The notes under the pieces were generated by a model. That model did not search any database, was not told the DNA's origin, and was given only the letters and a program-made list of their open reading frames with translations. DNA of 64,000 nucleotides from G963677325 sp963810555 (GTDB taxonomy: Bacteria; Bacteroidota; Bacteroidia; Bacteroidales; Prolixibacteraceae). The stretch spans positions 62,001 to 126,000 of the forward strand of contig CAWENX010000001.1 of assembly GCA_963810555.1 (NCBI GenBank), given 5' to 3'. The translations under genes and the position numbers were made by a program. Shown piece by piece: positions 18,202 through 27,930 of this stretch. Each line of letters starts with the position of its first letter. The stretch's first letter is position 1.

Positions 18202-21200
18202 TTATTTGTATTCGTTCCAGGCTTTTATGGAGATGTCCTCTATATCCATTTTGCAGATAGCATCGAGGAAGGAGCTTGCCACACGGGCGTTGGTAATCAG
18301 CGGGATATTGAAGTCGATGGCGTTTCTCCTGATCTTGTATCCGTTTGATATTTCCCTGGTTGTATGATCCTTGGGGATATTGATGACCATTTCGATTTTG
18401 CGGTCCCTGATCAGTTTCAATGCATTGGGATTCTTATCCACCTCATCAGGCCAGAATACTTTTTCCGTTTCAACACCGTTGGTTTTGAAAAAATTGTGTG
18501 TTCCTCCCGTTGCATATATCTTGAATCCGCGCTCTTTCAACATCCGCGTACTGTCCAGCAGTTCCGTTTTCGCATGTGTTGGGCCGGATGAAATAAGAAT
18601 GCTTTTCTTCGGGATGCGATAACCAACTGAAAGCATGGATTTCAGCAAGGCTTCGTAGAAATTTTCTCCAATACAAGCTACTTCGCCGGTTGAAGCCATA
18701 TCAACACCCGAAACAGGATCGGCATTCAGCAGGCGGTGGAATGAAAACTGCGGAGCTTTTACACCCACATAATCGAGTTCAAAGAGAGATTTGTCCGGTT
18801 TTTCAAAAGGAACGCCCAGCATTACTTTTGTGGCAATTTCGATCAGGTTTGTCTTCAGTACTTTCGAGACAAACGGGAAACGAACGCGAGGCCCTTAAAT
18901 TGCATTCAATCACTTTAATATCATTGTCCTTTGCAAGAAACTGAATGTTGAATGGCCCGGTAATTTCAAGGGCTTTGGCAATTTTACGCGATATTTTCTT
19001 TATTCTTCGGATGGTTTCGACGTATAATTTTTGGGGAGGGAAGACAATTGTGGCATCACCCGAATGTACTCCTGCAAATTCAACATGTTCGGAAATGGCA
19101 TATGCTATAATTTCACCGTTTTTTGCCACTGCATCAATTTCAATTTCCTTGGCGTTTTCGATGAATTCTGAAACTACAACCGGATGTTCTTTGGAAACAT
19201 GGGTTGCCAGGTTAAGGAAATGCTCCAGCTGGTCCTTGTTTGAAACCACATTCATGGCTGCACCTGAGAGAACATAAGAGGGACGTATCAATACCGGAAA
19301 GCCGACCAGATCCACAAATTTGTATATTTCATCTATTGTGGTCAACTGGCTCCAGCGAGGCTGGTCGACATCGAGAGTATCAAGCAAGGCCGAGAATTTC
19401 TTCCGGTCTTCGGCATTGTCGATTTTTACTGCCGATAGTCCCTAAAATAGGGATACCCTGTTTATCGAGTTTTGTTGCCAGATTATTAGGAATTTGCCCT
19501 CCCATCGAAAACACAACTCCTTTCGGCTTTTCGAGATCACAGATGTCCAGCACCCGCTCATGGGTGAGCTCGTCAAAATAGAGCCTGTCGCAGGTATCGT
19601 AATCGGTGCGAGACCGTTTCCGGATTGTAATTAATCATCACGGAACGAAAACCTCTTTCCTTATGGTACTAACTGCATTTACAGAACACCAGTCGAATTC
19701 GACCGACGATCCGATTCGATAAGCGCCCGAACCAAGAACGATAACCGATTTACCGTCATGACTGAAATCAACATCATTTTCGCTCCCGTTATAAGTTACA
19801 TAAAGGTAATTTGTCATTGCCGGATATTCTCCTGCAAGGGTATCAATCTGTTTTACCACAGGAATGATTCCAAGTTTTTTACGGAATTCCCTTACTTTCA
19901 ACAAGTCATCAGTGATCTTCTTATCAGGGCTTTTCAAAATGATTCTTGCCAGTTGAAAGTCGGAATATCCCTGTTTCTTTGCCAGTTTCAAAAGGTCAAC
20001 CGGTAATTCTTCAAGAGATTTATATTTAGACAGTTCACATTTCAATACGTAGATATTATGCAGCTTTTGAAGAAACCATTTGTCGATCCGGGTAATTTCC
20101 CAAATCCTTTCGATAGTGTATCCCTTATCAAAAGCCTCTTCGATAGCCAGAATACGTCCGTCTGTGGGATAAGTCAACTCCTGCTCAATATCGGTAATCT
20201 GCATTTCTGCTTTATTGCCCACAAATCCGTGCATCCCGATCCCTACCATACGAATCCCTTTCTGGATTGCTTCTTCAAACGAACGGCCTATTGCCATGAT
20301 CTCACCAACCGATTTCATGCTTGATCCCAGGAATTTGGAAACTCCGATGAATTTGTTGAGATCCCAACGGGGAATTTTACACAACAATATAGTCAAGTGC
20401 AGGTTCAAAGCAGGCTGTGGTTACTTTGGTGACTGAATTTTTTAATTCATGTAATCCATATCCCAATCCTAATTTTGCAGCAACAAAAGCAAGCGGATAA
20501 CCTGTTGCCTTAGAGGCTAAGTGCAGAAGAACGTGAAAGCCTTGCGTTGACTTCGATCACACGGTAATCTTCAGAGTCGGGATCCAGTGCAAACTGGATA
20601 TTGCATTCCCCCACAACGCCAATATGGCGGATTATTTTAATGGAGAGTGCCCTGAGTTTGTGGTATTCGTCATTGGACAATGTTTGCGAAGGAGCAACCA
20701 CTATAGATTCACCGGTATGAATACCGAGCGGATCGAAATTCTCCATATTACAGACCGTTATACAGTTGTCGTAAATGTCGCGGACAACTTCGTACTCGAC
20801 TTCTTTCCATCCTTTGATCGATTCCTCGACCAGTATCTGGGGGGAATAGGAGAAGGCTTTTTCAGCCAGTTTAAGGAGTTCCTCCTCATTGGAACAAAAT
20901 CCAGAGCCAAGGCCGCCGAGGGTATATGCAGCACGAATGATCAGAGGAAATCCCAGTTTGCGCGCAGCATCCATTGTTTCTTCAATGGTTTCGCAGGCAA
21001 TACTCTGTGGAGTTTTTACATCAATCTCACGCAGCATTTTGGCGAAAATCTCACGGTCTTCTGTTTTGATAATTGATTGAACCGGTGTCCCGACAACTTT
21101 TATATTGTGTTTTTTCAGAATTCCGTTTCTGTAAAGATCGACTCCGCAATTTAAAGCCGTCTGGCCGCCGAAAGCAAGCAGGATACCATCAGGTTTTTCT

Positions 21201-21436
21201 TTTTCAATGACCTTCTCAACGAAATAAGCTGTCACGGGAAGAAAGTAGATCTTATCCGCGATCTCTTCAGAAGTCTGAATTGTTGCAATATTAGGATTTA
21301 TCAGGATGGTAAATACCCCTTCTTCCTTCAGTGCTTTCAGCGCCTGGGAACCGGAATAGTCGAATTCACCTGCTTCCCCAATTTTCAAAGCTCCTGAGCC
21401 AAGGACGATTGCTTTTTTGATATTCGCGTTAATCAT
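18202..21436 (-). CDS. carB: Carbamoyl-phosphate synthase large subunit, frame broken six times
   Basis: Spans 3235 bases, about 1078 codons, the normal size of CarB. It makes carbamoyl phosphate from bicarbonate, ATP and CarA-supplied ammonia. Both ATP-grasp halves are present (VLGSGALKIGEAGEFDYSG and VLGSGAYRIGSSVEFDW), plus the C-terminal MGS-like allosteric domain (KKSILISSGPTHAKTELLD) and ESIKGWKEVEYEVVRD. Conserved protein continues through six single-base breaks near 20518, 20380, 19653, 19608, 19436 and 18876; five look like inserted bases and 19653 like a missing G. Six breaks in an enzyme needed for both arginine and pyrimidines argue for sequence error, or for a second copy elsewhere. 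It lies 11 bases after carA. Confidence 0.9.
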
Positions 21437-21447
21437 TTGAAGAAAGT

Positions 21448-22536
21448 TTATCGGGTTGTGACTGAAGACTTGTACTTTTTCACATTATCGATGAAGTCAT
21501 CGAAAAGAAATTCCGTATCCACAGGCCCTGATGAAGCTTCGGGATGGAACTGGGTTGAAAAAAAGGGCTTAGTTTTATGTCGGATCCCTTCGTTGGTTTC
21601 ATCGTTTACATTTACAAAGAGCGGCTCCCAGTCAGCAGGGAGGGTTTTGTCATCGATGGCATAACCATGGTTCTGCGAAGTGATAAAACAGCGGTTTGTT
21701 CCAGTAAGCAAAACCGGCTGATTGTGACTGCGGTGGCCGTATTTCAGCTTGTAAGTCGATCCCCCTGCCGCCAGTCCCAGCAGTTGGTTTCCAAGGCAAA
21801 TTCCCATGATCGGCTTGTCTTTTTGAATCGCTTCTTTGATATGATCCACCGTCACATCGCACATGGCCGGATCGCCGGGACCATTTGTCAGGAACAAACC
21901 GTCGTAATCAATCCGGTTAAAATCATAATCCCAGGGAACCCTTGTAACTGTCGCATTTCGGCTGATCAGACAACGGATAATATTGTTCTTTACACCACAA
22001 TCGACGAGTACTATTTTGTATTCACCGTTGCCGTATTTCTGAACTTTATCGGAGCTTGCAATGGCAACCAGGTTGATCTTGTTCGGGTCAAAGAACTCAA
22101 CCTCTTCCCCGTCAAATTCAATTTTTCCCAGCATGGAACCTTTTTCCCTGAGTATTTTGGTCAGACAACGGGTATCGATATCAAATATTCCCGGCACCTG
22201 CTGTAATTTAAGCCAGTCGCCGAGACTCATCATGGCGTTCCAGTGACTGAAAGCCACGGAGTAGTCAGAGATCACGAGTCCGCTGATGTGGATTTTATTC
22301 GATTCGAAGTGTCTATGTATCCCATTTTCCATCAATTCATTGGGGACTCCGTAATTCCCGATGAGCGGATATGTTGCAACAAGGATCTGTCCTGTATAAG
22401 AGGGATCGGTAAGACTTTCGGGGTAACCGGTCATCGCGGTGTAGAATACCACTTCCCCGGCTATGGATTTTTCATAACCAAATGATTTCCCCTCGAATAT
22501 AGTGCCGTCTTCAAGTATCAGCCTGACCTTCCTCAT
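21448..22536 (-). CDS. carA: Carbamoyl-phosphate synthase small subunit
   Basis: 362 residues. N-terminal CPSase domain (FEGKSFGYEKSIAGEVVFYT, TGYPESLTDPSYTGQI) and C-terminal class I glutamine amidotransferase with the catalytic Cys in MGICLGNQLLGLA, YGHRSHNQP and the His-x-Glu of FHPEAS. It hydrolyses glutamine and channels ammonia to CarB, whose gene follows after 11 bases. Unbroken frame. The 135-base leader upstream has a strong promoter and a terminator-like hairpin, so expression is likely controlled by premature termination. Confidence 0.95.
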   Translation of the reverse strand: MRKVRLILEDGTIFEGKSFGYEKSIAGEVVFYTAMTGYPESLTDPSYTGQILVATYPLIGNYGVPNELMENGIHRHFESNKIHISGLVISDYSVAFSHWNAMMSLGDWLKLQQVPGIFDIDTRCLTKILREKGSMLGKIEFDGEEVEFFDPNKINLVAIASSDKVQKYGNGEYKIVLVDCGVKNNIIRCLISRNATVTRVPWDYDFNRIDYDGLFLTNGPGDPAMCDVTVDHIKEAIQKDKPIMGICLGNQLLGLAAGGSTYKLKYGHRSHNQPVLLTGTNRCFITSQNHGYAIDDKTLPADWEPLFVNVNDETNEGIRHKTKPFFSTQFHPEASSGPVDTEFLFDDFIDNVKKYKSSVTTR

Positions 22537-22584
22537 AGTTATCAGTTCTTTTTCTGCTAAGATGGTTATAAAATTTATTTTCAG

Positions 22585-22628
22585 AAAAAATGCGTTTCCA
22601 CTGCCTTTTTATCGGCAGCAAAAACGCA
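22585..22628 (-). terminator. carA: Terminator hairpin in the carA leader (candidate attenuator)
   Basis: Transcript TGCGTTTTTGCTGCC pairs over 15 bp (three G-U) with GGCAGTGGAAACGCA, loop GATAAAAA, followed by TTTTTT. It lies between the carA promoter and the carA start, with no other minus-strand gene upstream, so termination here can only affect carA-carB. Confidence 0.75.
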
Positions 22629-22674
22629 CTTTCAGGCGCTTCACTTTCTTCGCTATTCGAAATAGTTCCAGCAC
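22609..22674 (-). CDS. Possible leader mini-ORF rich in Arg and Lys upstream of carA
   Basis: From GTG at 22674 the transcript reads MLELFRIAKKVKRLKVRFCC plus R, 21 residues with four Arg (codons CGA, CGC, CGT, CGA) and four Lys, and the stop TAA falls in the loop of the terminator hairpin. The GTG lies only about 5 bases after the -7 element, so the peptide would be leaderless or start at a later in-frame GTG. This is suggestive but translation is unproven. Confidence 0.35.
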   Translation of the reverse strand: MLELFRIAKKVKRLKVRFCCR

Positions 22675-22678
22675 GCGA

Positions 22679-22709
22679 CAAAGGTAGTTTAAAACTCTAA
22701 TATTGCAAA
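22679..22709 (-). promoter_or_regulatory. carA: carAB promoter, Bacteroidota type
   Basis: Minus strand: TTTG at 22709-22706, 19-nt spacer, TACCTTTG at 22686-22679, a perfect match to TTTG/TAnnTTTG. The transcript would start near 22672, giving a leader of about 135 nt. Confidence 0.75.
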
Positions 22710-22799
22710 AATAATTTTTATTTTATAGAACAATTTTTGAAACAATGTTATTCGGAAAATTTCCTTAAAACAACTAATTTTATGATATAATTTCTTTTG

Positions 22800-24008
22800 A
22801 TGAAAAACAAAATCAACCTGCAGACCACAGAAATTGCCCTTCGCGAACGGGTAAAGGAATTGGCCTGCCTTTACGGAATATCTGAACTGGCACATCGGGA
22901 CGATTTAACAGCCGATCAATTCTTACTGAATACATTAAAATTAATTCCCCCGGCATGGCAATATCCTGAATTTACAGCGGCCCGAATAACGCTGGATAAT
23001 AATTCTTTTAACGCAGGAGTATTTGAGGAGTCCCCATTTAAACAATCGGAAGAAATTGTTATCAATGATAAGGAGAGAGGGAAAATTGAAGTTTTTTATC
23101 TTAAGAAATTTCCGGAGGCTGATGAAGGCCCGTTTTTAAAAGAAGAGAGAAAACTGATACAGGCCATTGCCAGAAAAATAGCTTTGATCATTGAACGCAA
23201 AGAAGCTCTGGAAGAAAAGCGAAAGCTCTACGAACAGATCAGGCACGCTGACCGCCTTGCCACTATCGGAGAACTTACTGCCGGAATCGCTCACGAAATC
23301 AATGAACCTCTTGGCAACATTTTAGGTTATGCTCAACTGGCGCTTAAGAACAATGATCTGCCGAAGCAGGTCAATTATGACCTGGGAAAGATCATTAAAG
23401 CTTCCTTAAATGCAAGAGAGATTATTAAGAAGCTGATGTATTTTTCTCACCAGATGCCACAGAGTTTTGAGCAGGCTGATCTGAACACTATCATCAGGGA
23501 AGCCATGTATTTTCTTGAATCGCAGTGTTCCAAGGAAAATATTGAGGTGGTGTACCATCTTGCTTCCCGTCTTCCACGAATTACTGCGGATCCTATACAG
23601 TTGACCCAGGTGATTGTCAATCTTGTGGTCAATTCCATCCAGGCAATGCCGGAAGGAGGAAAATTGACCCTTTCAACAATTCACATTCCTGAATTTGTGG
23701 TTTTAACGGTTGAGGATACAGGAAAAGGAATTGCAGAAGATATCAAACAGCATATTTTCAAACCGTTTTTCACCACCAAGGAGTTGAATAAAGGTACCGG
23801 CCTGGGACTTTCCGTAGTGCATGGAATAGTTGCAACACATAAAGGAGAGATCAAATTTGAAAGTGAAAAGGATAAAGGAACAAAATTTGAAATCCGTTTT
23901 CCCGTAATATCATACTCAACATGCCAAAACAGAACATTAAAGAATCAGGAAAAATACTTGTGGTTGATGATTCTCCCGAAACACTGGAAATCATCAAAAG
24001 GAATCTGA
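22800..24008 (+). CDS. Cytoplasmic histidine kinase, NtrB/AtoS-like
   Basis: 402 residues from ATG at 22800; no membrane segment. Residues 1-130 resemble a GAF-like sensor half, then a coiled linker (KEALEEKRKLYEQIRHADRL) and a kinase core with phosphoacceptor His165 in GIAHEINEPLGNIL, N-box VVNLVVNSIQAM, G-box VEDTGKGI, FKPFFTTK and GTGLGLSVVHGI. The last 29 residues run 88 bases into the regulator gene in another frame and do not look like family sequence, so the true end may be just after FEIRFPV, with a small indel near 23905-23920. Pairs with the sigma-54 activator downstream. Divergent from carAB. Confidence 0.85.
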   Translation: MKNKINLQTTEIALRERVKELACLYGISELAHRDDLTADQFLLNTLKLIPPAWQYPEFTAARITLDNNSFNAGVFEESPFKQSEEIVINDKERGKIEVFYLKKFPEADEGPFLKEERKLIQAIARKIALIIERKEALEEKRKLYEQIRHADRLATIGELTAGIAHEINEPLGNILGYAQLALKNNDLPKQVNYDLGKIIKASLNAREIIKKLMYFSHQMPQSFEQADLNTIIREAMYFLESQCSKENIEVVYHLASRLPRITADPIQLTQVIVNLVVNSIQAMPEGGKLTLSTIHIPEFVVLTVEDTGKGIAEDIKQHIFKPFFTTKELNKGTGLGLSVVHGIVATHKGEIKFESEKDKGTKFEIRFPVISYSTCQNRTLKNQEKYLWLMILPKHWKSSKGI

Positions 24009-25292
24009 AAGACAAGGGATATTTTGTTTTTACTTCTTCCAACGTTACTGATGCTATTCGTTTTCTTAATGATACACCCGTTGACGTTGTTGTTACAGAT
24101 CTGCGCATGCCCCAGATTAATGGAATTGAACTTGTAAAATATATCCGCGAAAATTGCAAAGACACAGAAGTTCTTGTCATTACAGGCTTCCCTTCTGTTA
24201 AAAGTGCAGTAGAAGCTATCAAATCAGGCGCTGAGGAGTATCTGACAAAACCGTTTACCGACGAGGAACTTTTTTCATCCGTGGAAAAGGTGTTCAATAA
24301 ATTGTATCGCTGCCCGGACAACTAAAAAACAAATTCCAATCCAGGGAAACCTTTACGGGATTGTCGGAGAATCAAAGGTGATGCAAGATGTTTTCCGAAC
24401 AATTGAGAAAATTTCTTCTACAGACGTAACAGCATTGATTACAGGCGAAAGCGGTACAGGAAAAGAGTTGGTCGCCCGTGCCATTCATTACAGAAGCCAT
24501 CAAACGGCAATGCCTTTTGTTGCCGTTAACTGTGCCGCCATCCCTAATGAGTTACTGGAAAGCGAATTATTCGGATACTTAAAGGGGGCTTTTACCGGTG
24601 CGAACGAAACAAGGGCAGGATTTTTTCAAACTGCCGAAGGGGGCACTATTTTTCTTGATGAAATCAGCAATACGAGTCAATCCATGCAGGCGAAACTTCT
24701 CCGCGTATTGCAGGAAAAAGAGTTTTATATGGTTGGAGATAAAAAACCTATCAAAGTCAGCGTTCGGATAATTGCCTCCACCAATGTTGATTTGCTCCAT
24801 CTTGTAAAAAAAGGAAATTTCAGGGAGGACCTCTACTATCGCCTGAATGTTGTGAATATCACAGTACCGCCGCTGAGAGAAAGAGGTAATGATCTGTTTC
24901 TCCTGATTAATTTCTTTTTAAACAAATATGCCAAAGAAATGGACAGGAAAAATATTCCCGCCTTCACTGACAGGGCGCTTGATGCCCTGAAAAATTATTT
25001 CTGGCCCGGCAATGTAAGGGAATTGCAAAATTTAATACACCATCTGATTATACTAAACGACGAGGATAATATTGATATTTCTGACCTGCTTCCTGCAATC
25101 CGTTACCAGGTAAGCAATATCCATACGCCGGCATTTAATAAGACGCTGAATGAAATTGAACAGGAATATATCCTTAACGTCCTGGCTTCAGTAAAAAACA
25201 ATAAAACGGAAGCGGCAAAGATTTTAGGGATAGACCGCAAAACGCTGAGGGAAAAATTGAAAGGTACTCCTCAATCGGATTCTGCTAAATAG
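23921..25292 (+). CDS. Sigma-54-dependent response regulator (NtrC family), frame broken once
   Basis: About 457 residues when joined. Receiver domain with phosphoacceptor Asp60 and Lys in LTKPF; AAA+ domain with Walker A GESGTGKELVARAIH, the sigma-54 contact loop GAFTGA, and sensor region FWPGNVRELQNLIHH; C-terminal Fis-type helix-turn-helix (EAAKILGIDRKTLREKLKG). One extra base near 24310 interrupts the linker between receiver and AAA+ domains; conserved sequence resumes at ARTTKKQIP. It would activate RpoN promoters on phosphorylation by the adjacent kinase. Targets unknown; the small Cys protein downstream is a candidate. Confidence 0.88.
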
Positions 25293-25332
25293 GGAATTTC
25301 TCCCCGTATGGTTCAAAATACCCCGCTTCTGT

Positions 25333-25402
25333 AGACTTAAGACTAAAGACAAAAGTCCAAAGACTAAAGACTGAAGACTAAAGTTTAAAGCCTAAAGCCT
25401 TT
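25333..25402. repeat. Heptanucleotide array, ten units (AGACTAA type)
   Basis: Ten consecutive 7-nt units starting AGACTTA, AGACTAA, AGACAAA, AGTCCAA, AGACTAA, AGACTGA, AGACTAA, AGTTTAA, AGCCTAA, AGCCTTT. Unit sequence drifts but the period is exact. Confidence 0.8.
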
Positions 25403-25511
25403 GATATACTTTCCTTTAAGAGGTATGTCTCCAATTCTTTTCATTCATCTGGAATATTTGGCATCAACATTGAGATGGACATTGCAGTATAACAATTCAA
25501 TCTTTAAAGTC

Positions 25512-25796
25512 ATGAAAACCAAAAAATCAGAATTTGAATATCCTGAAATGAATGGAACGGTCAACACAATGGAAAAACCTACTTTGCCGCGGACCATTAA
25601 AGGTAAGAAAGTATCAGCCAAGGAATCCCAAAAACAGCCTTATAAACAGTCTGAGGAAAATATAAAAATTGCAGGCATTCCAATGCCAGTCAGGAAAAAC
25701 AAATTGAAGGGTTTGTGCGGCAATTGTGATTATGCCGATACCTGTATTTATCCCAAACCTGTTACAGGAGTCTGGCATTGTAATGAATATCACTAA
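25512..25796 (+). CDS. Small protein with C-terminal four-cysteine knuckle
   Basis: 94 residues from ATG at 25512 (MKTKKSEFEYPEMNGTVNTM). The first 65 residues are Lys/Gln-rich and look disordered. The last 30 carry CGNCDYADTCIYPKP followed by WHCNEYH: Cys-x2-Cys-x5-Cys-x11-Cys, a probable zinc or iron-sulfur knuckle. I recall similar small proteins in other anaerobes but cannot name a family. It lies 220 bases after the NtrC-type regulator, which may control it. An upstream longer frame exists but has no supporting sequence features. Confidence 0.65.
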   Translation: MKTKKSEFEYPEMNGTVNTMEKPTLPRTIKGKKVSAKESQKQPYKQSEENIKIAGIPMPVRKNKLKGLCGNCDYADTCIYPKPVTGVWHCNEYH

Positions 25797-26176
25797 AAGG
25801 AAAGGATGAACCAAAACGGATAAGGGTGTCCTAAAAGATCAATTTAACCACAGAAGTTCACAAAGCAGATGCAATCGCACACATGCGGGACTAACTTTTT
25901 TGTTTCACACAAAGAAGTTCGCAAAGAAAGACGCAAAGCATGCAAAGAGCCGAAATGCATTGGCTTATCCTGGTGCCCGGCATGTGCGGGATTTGCGTTT
26001 TTTTAAATCGTGGAGGTCTGATTACTGAAGACTGATCACTAATACCTATCTCCCTCAACGCTTATGCTCGGTAGCAATGTTGTATCAAATCCTTGTTGAG
26101 ATTCGTCTTGATTATTACATAATGTGTTCCAAAATGGGAAAAAATATTGTAAATTGGTATATTAAAACTTAATCAA
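25797..26176. other. Intergenic region with degenerate CGCAAAG-type and 7-nt repeats
   Basis: No gene seen. 25905-25945 contains TTCGCAAAG, GACGCAAAG and TGCAAAG in tandem; 26015-26042 is four 7-nt units (GGTCTGA, TTACTGA, AGACTGA, TCACTAA). Confidence 0.5.
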
Positions 26177-26929
26177 ATGAAATTGGTGAGAACATCTGCC
26201 TTGAAAGGAATATTTTTAACCTTGATTATTACAGTTATGAAGATTACAGGATTTTCTCAGAACATGCCGTCGTTTGACAACATCACGACCTCGGCAGGAG
26301 TTGTTGAAATGCACTTTATTGGGCATGGATCGCTGATGTTTAAAGTGGGAGATTATATTATCCATATCGATCCGGTCAGCAGTTCAGGCAGTTATGCAAA
26401 TCTGCCCAAAGCCGATTTGATACTTGTAACACACGATCATTACGATCATCTCGATCCACAGCTTATCAGTAACCTGAAGAAACAGGGAACTATTATGCTG
26501 TGCAATGCAAAAGCAGCTCAAAAGGTAACATGGGCAAAGTCAATGAAAACAGGGGATAAAGAAACTGTTCACGGTATTGGCATTGAAGCAGTTCCTGCCT
26601 ATAATATCCAACATATGCGCGCTCCGGGACAGCCTTTTCATCCCAAAGGGGAGGGGAACGGATATGTGCTTACCATCGGCGATAAAAGATTTTATATTGC
26701 GGGCGATACGGAAAATATTCCCGAAATGAAGGATCTGAAAAATATCGATGTTGCCTTTCTCCCGATGAATCTGCCTTATACCATGACTCCTGAAATGGTT
26801 GCAGATGCGGCTAAAATGTTACATCCGAAAATATTGTATCCCTATCATCTGACCGATACCAATACCTCAACCATTGCAGGATTACTGAAAGATACAAATA
26901 TTGAAGTAAGGATCAGGAATTTGAAATAA
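26177..26929 (+). CDS. Exported metallo-beta-lactamase-fold hydrolase
   Basis: 250 residues with an N-terminal hydrophobic signal (GIFLTLIITVMKITGFSQN). The metal-binding motif is THDHYDHLD (HxHxDH), with further ligands in IAGDTENIPEM and PYHLTD. It resembles the UlaG/YwnB-like group of metal-dependent hydrolases. A signal peptide indicates a periplasmic or lipid-anchored location. The substrate is not predictable and neighbours give no clue. Confidence 0.85.
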   Translation: MKLVRTSALKGIFLTLIITVMKITGFSQNMPSFDNITTSAGVVEMHFIGHGSLMFKVGDYIIHIDPVSSSGSYANLPKADLILVTHDHYDHLDPQLISNLKKQGTIMLCNAKAAQKVTWAKSMKTGDKETVHGIGIEAVPAYNIQHMRAPGQPFHPKGEGNGYVLTIGDKRFYIAGDTENIPEMKDLKNIDVAFLPMNLPYTMTPEMVADAAKMLHPKILYPYHLTDTNTSTIAGLLKDTNIEVRIRNLK

Positions 26930-26959
26930 AGCGGGTGACAGAATCATTCAGGAATTGGT

Positions 26960-27355
26960 TCATTGTGTGCCGGAGGAACGCTTCTTTACAATATAATCCC
27001 TGATATTAAGGAACAAAGAGATAGCAAGGGCTGTAAGGTAAGTATATAAAGTAACATGGTCGACAAGTAAAGGATTGAAATTTAGTCCGGTAAGCCTGTC
27101 GGCCAGGTAGGTAATGTATGAATCAGGAAGATTTGTTTCCCCGAGTTTTTCGAGAATGCGGAAATGCCAGTCCGTGAGGGGACAATAGCCCATCGTCCCT
27201 GTTATCATTCCAAGGAATAACCACGATGAGCCTGTCAGTCCAAGTGTGATCAGGTTGATCTTTCTTGTCTTTTTCCATATCCATCCGAAAAGGTTAAAGA
27301 AAATCAGCGAAGTATGGAAGATGACAAAGAATATGTCGAGAATGTGATAGATCAC
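26960..27355 (-). CDS. DUF2784-like integral membrane protein
   Basis: 131 residues with about four hydrophobic segments (residues 3-25, 36-58 and 100-120 are clear). The GYCPLTDWHFRILEKLGE segment is the hallmark I associate with DUF2784. Function unknown. It converges with the preceding hydrolase gene. Confidence 0.75.
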   Translation of the reverse strand: MIYHILDIFFVIFHTSLIFFNLFGWIWKKTRKINLITLGLTGSSWLFLGMITGTMGYCPLTDWHFRILEKLGETNLPDSYITYLADRLTGLNFNPLLVDHVTLYTYLTALAISLFLNIRDYIVKKRSSGTQ

Positions 27356-27881
27356 TTCCTGCTTTTGTTGTTACAAATATCGGTGAAAATTAAATCTAAA
27401 CCTTCAAGGTTTTGGAAACCTTAAGGGTTTGGAGTTTCGTTTGAAATAAAAATCAAGGATTGCAGACAAGTCGATTTTTGCTGAGGCGGAGCATAATATT
27501 TTTCATTCAGCTATTTATAAATCTCTGTTTCGACATGTTCATCAGTGAAGGCGCATGCGATGGATTAGCGATGAAATAGGTTTACATAAAATGCAATCAA
27601 TATTAGAATCTGACGATCACATATTATGATTATAAGAGACCTTAAGGGAAATACGGACTTAACACGGAGCAATCACGGAGCAATCACGGCGATAGAATTT
27701 TAAAGATATTGTTAAATTAACTACTAAAATATGTTTTATCTAATATGACATAATATTAAAATTTATCGGGTTAAGCCTAAAATGCCACTGTTATAAATAT
27801 GGTCGAATTTGCCACAAATCAGCGGGTGATCAGAATAATTATCAGAAAAATTAAATATTTATACAGAAAAAGTGTGATAAA
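27356..27881. other. Intergenic region upstream of argR; includes an 11-nt repeat array
   Basis: No gene seen in over 500 bases. 27653-27696 is four 11-nt units: ACGGACTTAAC, ACGGAGCAATC, ACGGAGCAATC, ACGGCGATAGA. The last 200 bases are AT-rich and carry the argR control region. Confidence 0.6.
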
Positions 27882-27927
27882 TGAATAATTATACCTATTA
27901 TTGCACCTGAAATTGTATAATTATACA
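27882..27927 (+). promoter_or_regulatory. argR: Pair of ARG-box-like palindromes at the argR promoter
   Basis: TGAATAATTATACC (27882-27895) and the perfect palindrome TGTATAATTATACA (27914-27927), 32 bp centre to centre, resemble the TGAATwwwwATTCA operator of ArgR. A weak -7-like TATTATTG (27896-27903) lies between them, and the second box ends 3 bases before the argR ATG. Autorepression by arginine-ArgR and control of the downstream cluster is the natural reading. Confidence 0.6.
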
Positions 27928-27930
27928 TTT

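Noticed and set aside
18202..21436. Programmed ribosomal frameshifting in carB
   Set aside because: Six sites with no common slippery sequence and both +1 and -1 changes; random insertion error fits better.
22609..22674. PyrR-type or T-box riboswitch in the carA leader
   Set aside because: No T-box specifier or UGGN element and no PyrR anti-antiterminator consensus were visible; the hairpin and mini-ORF are all that the sequence supports.
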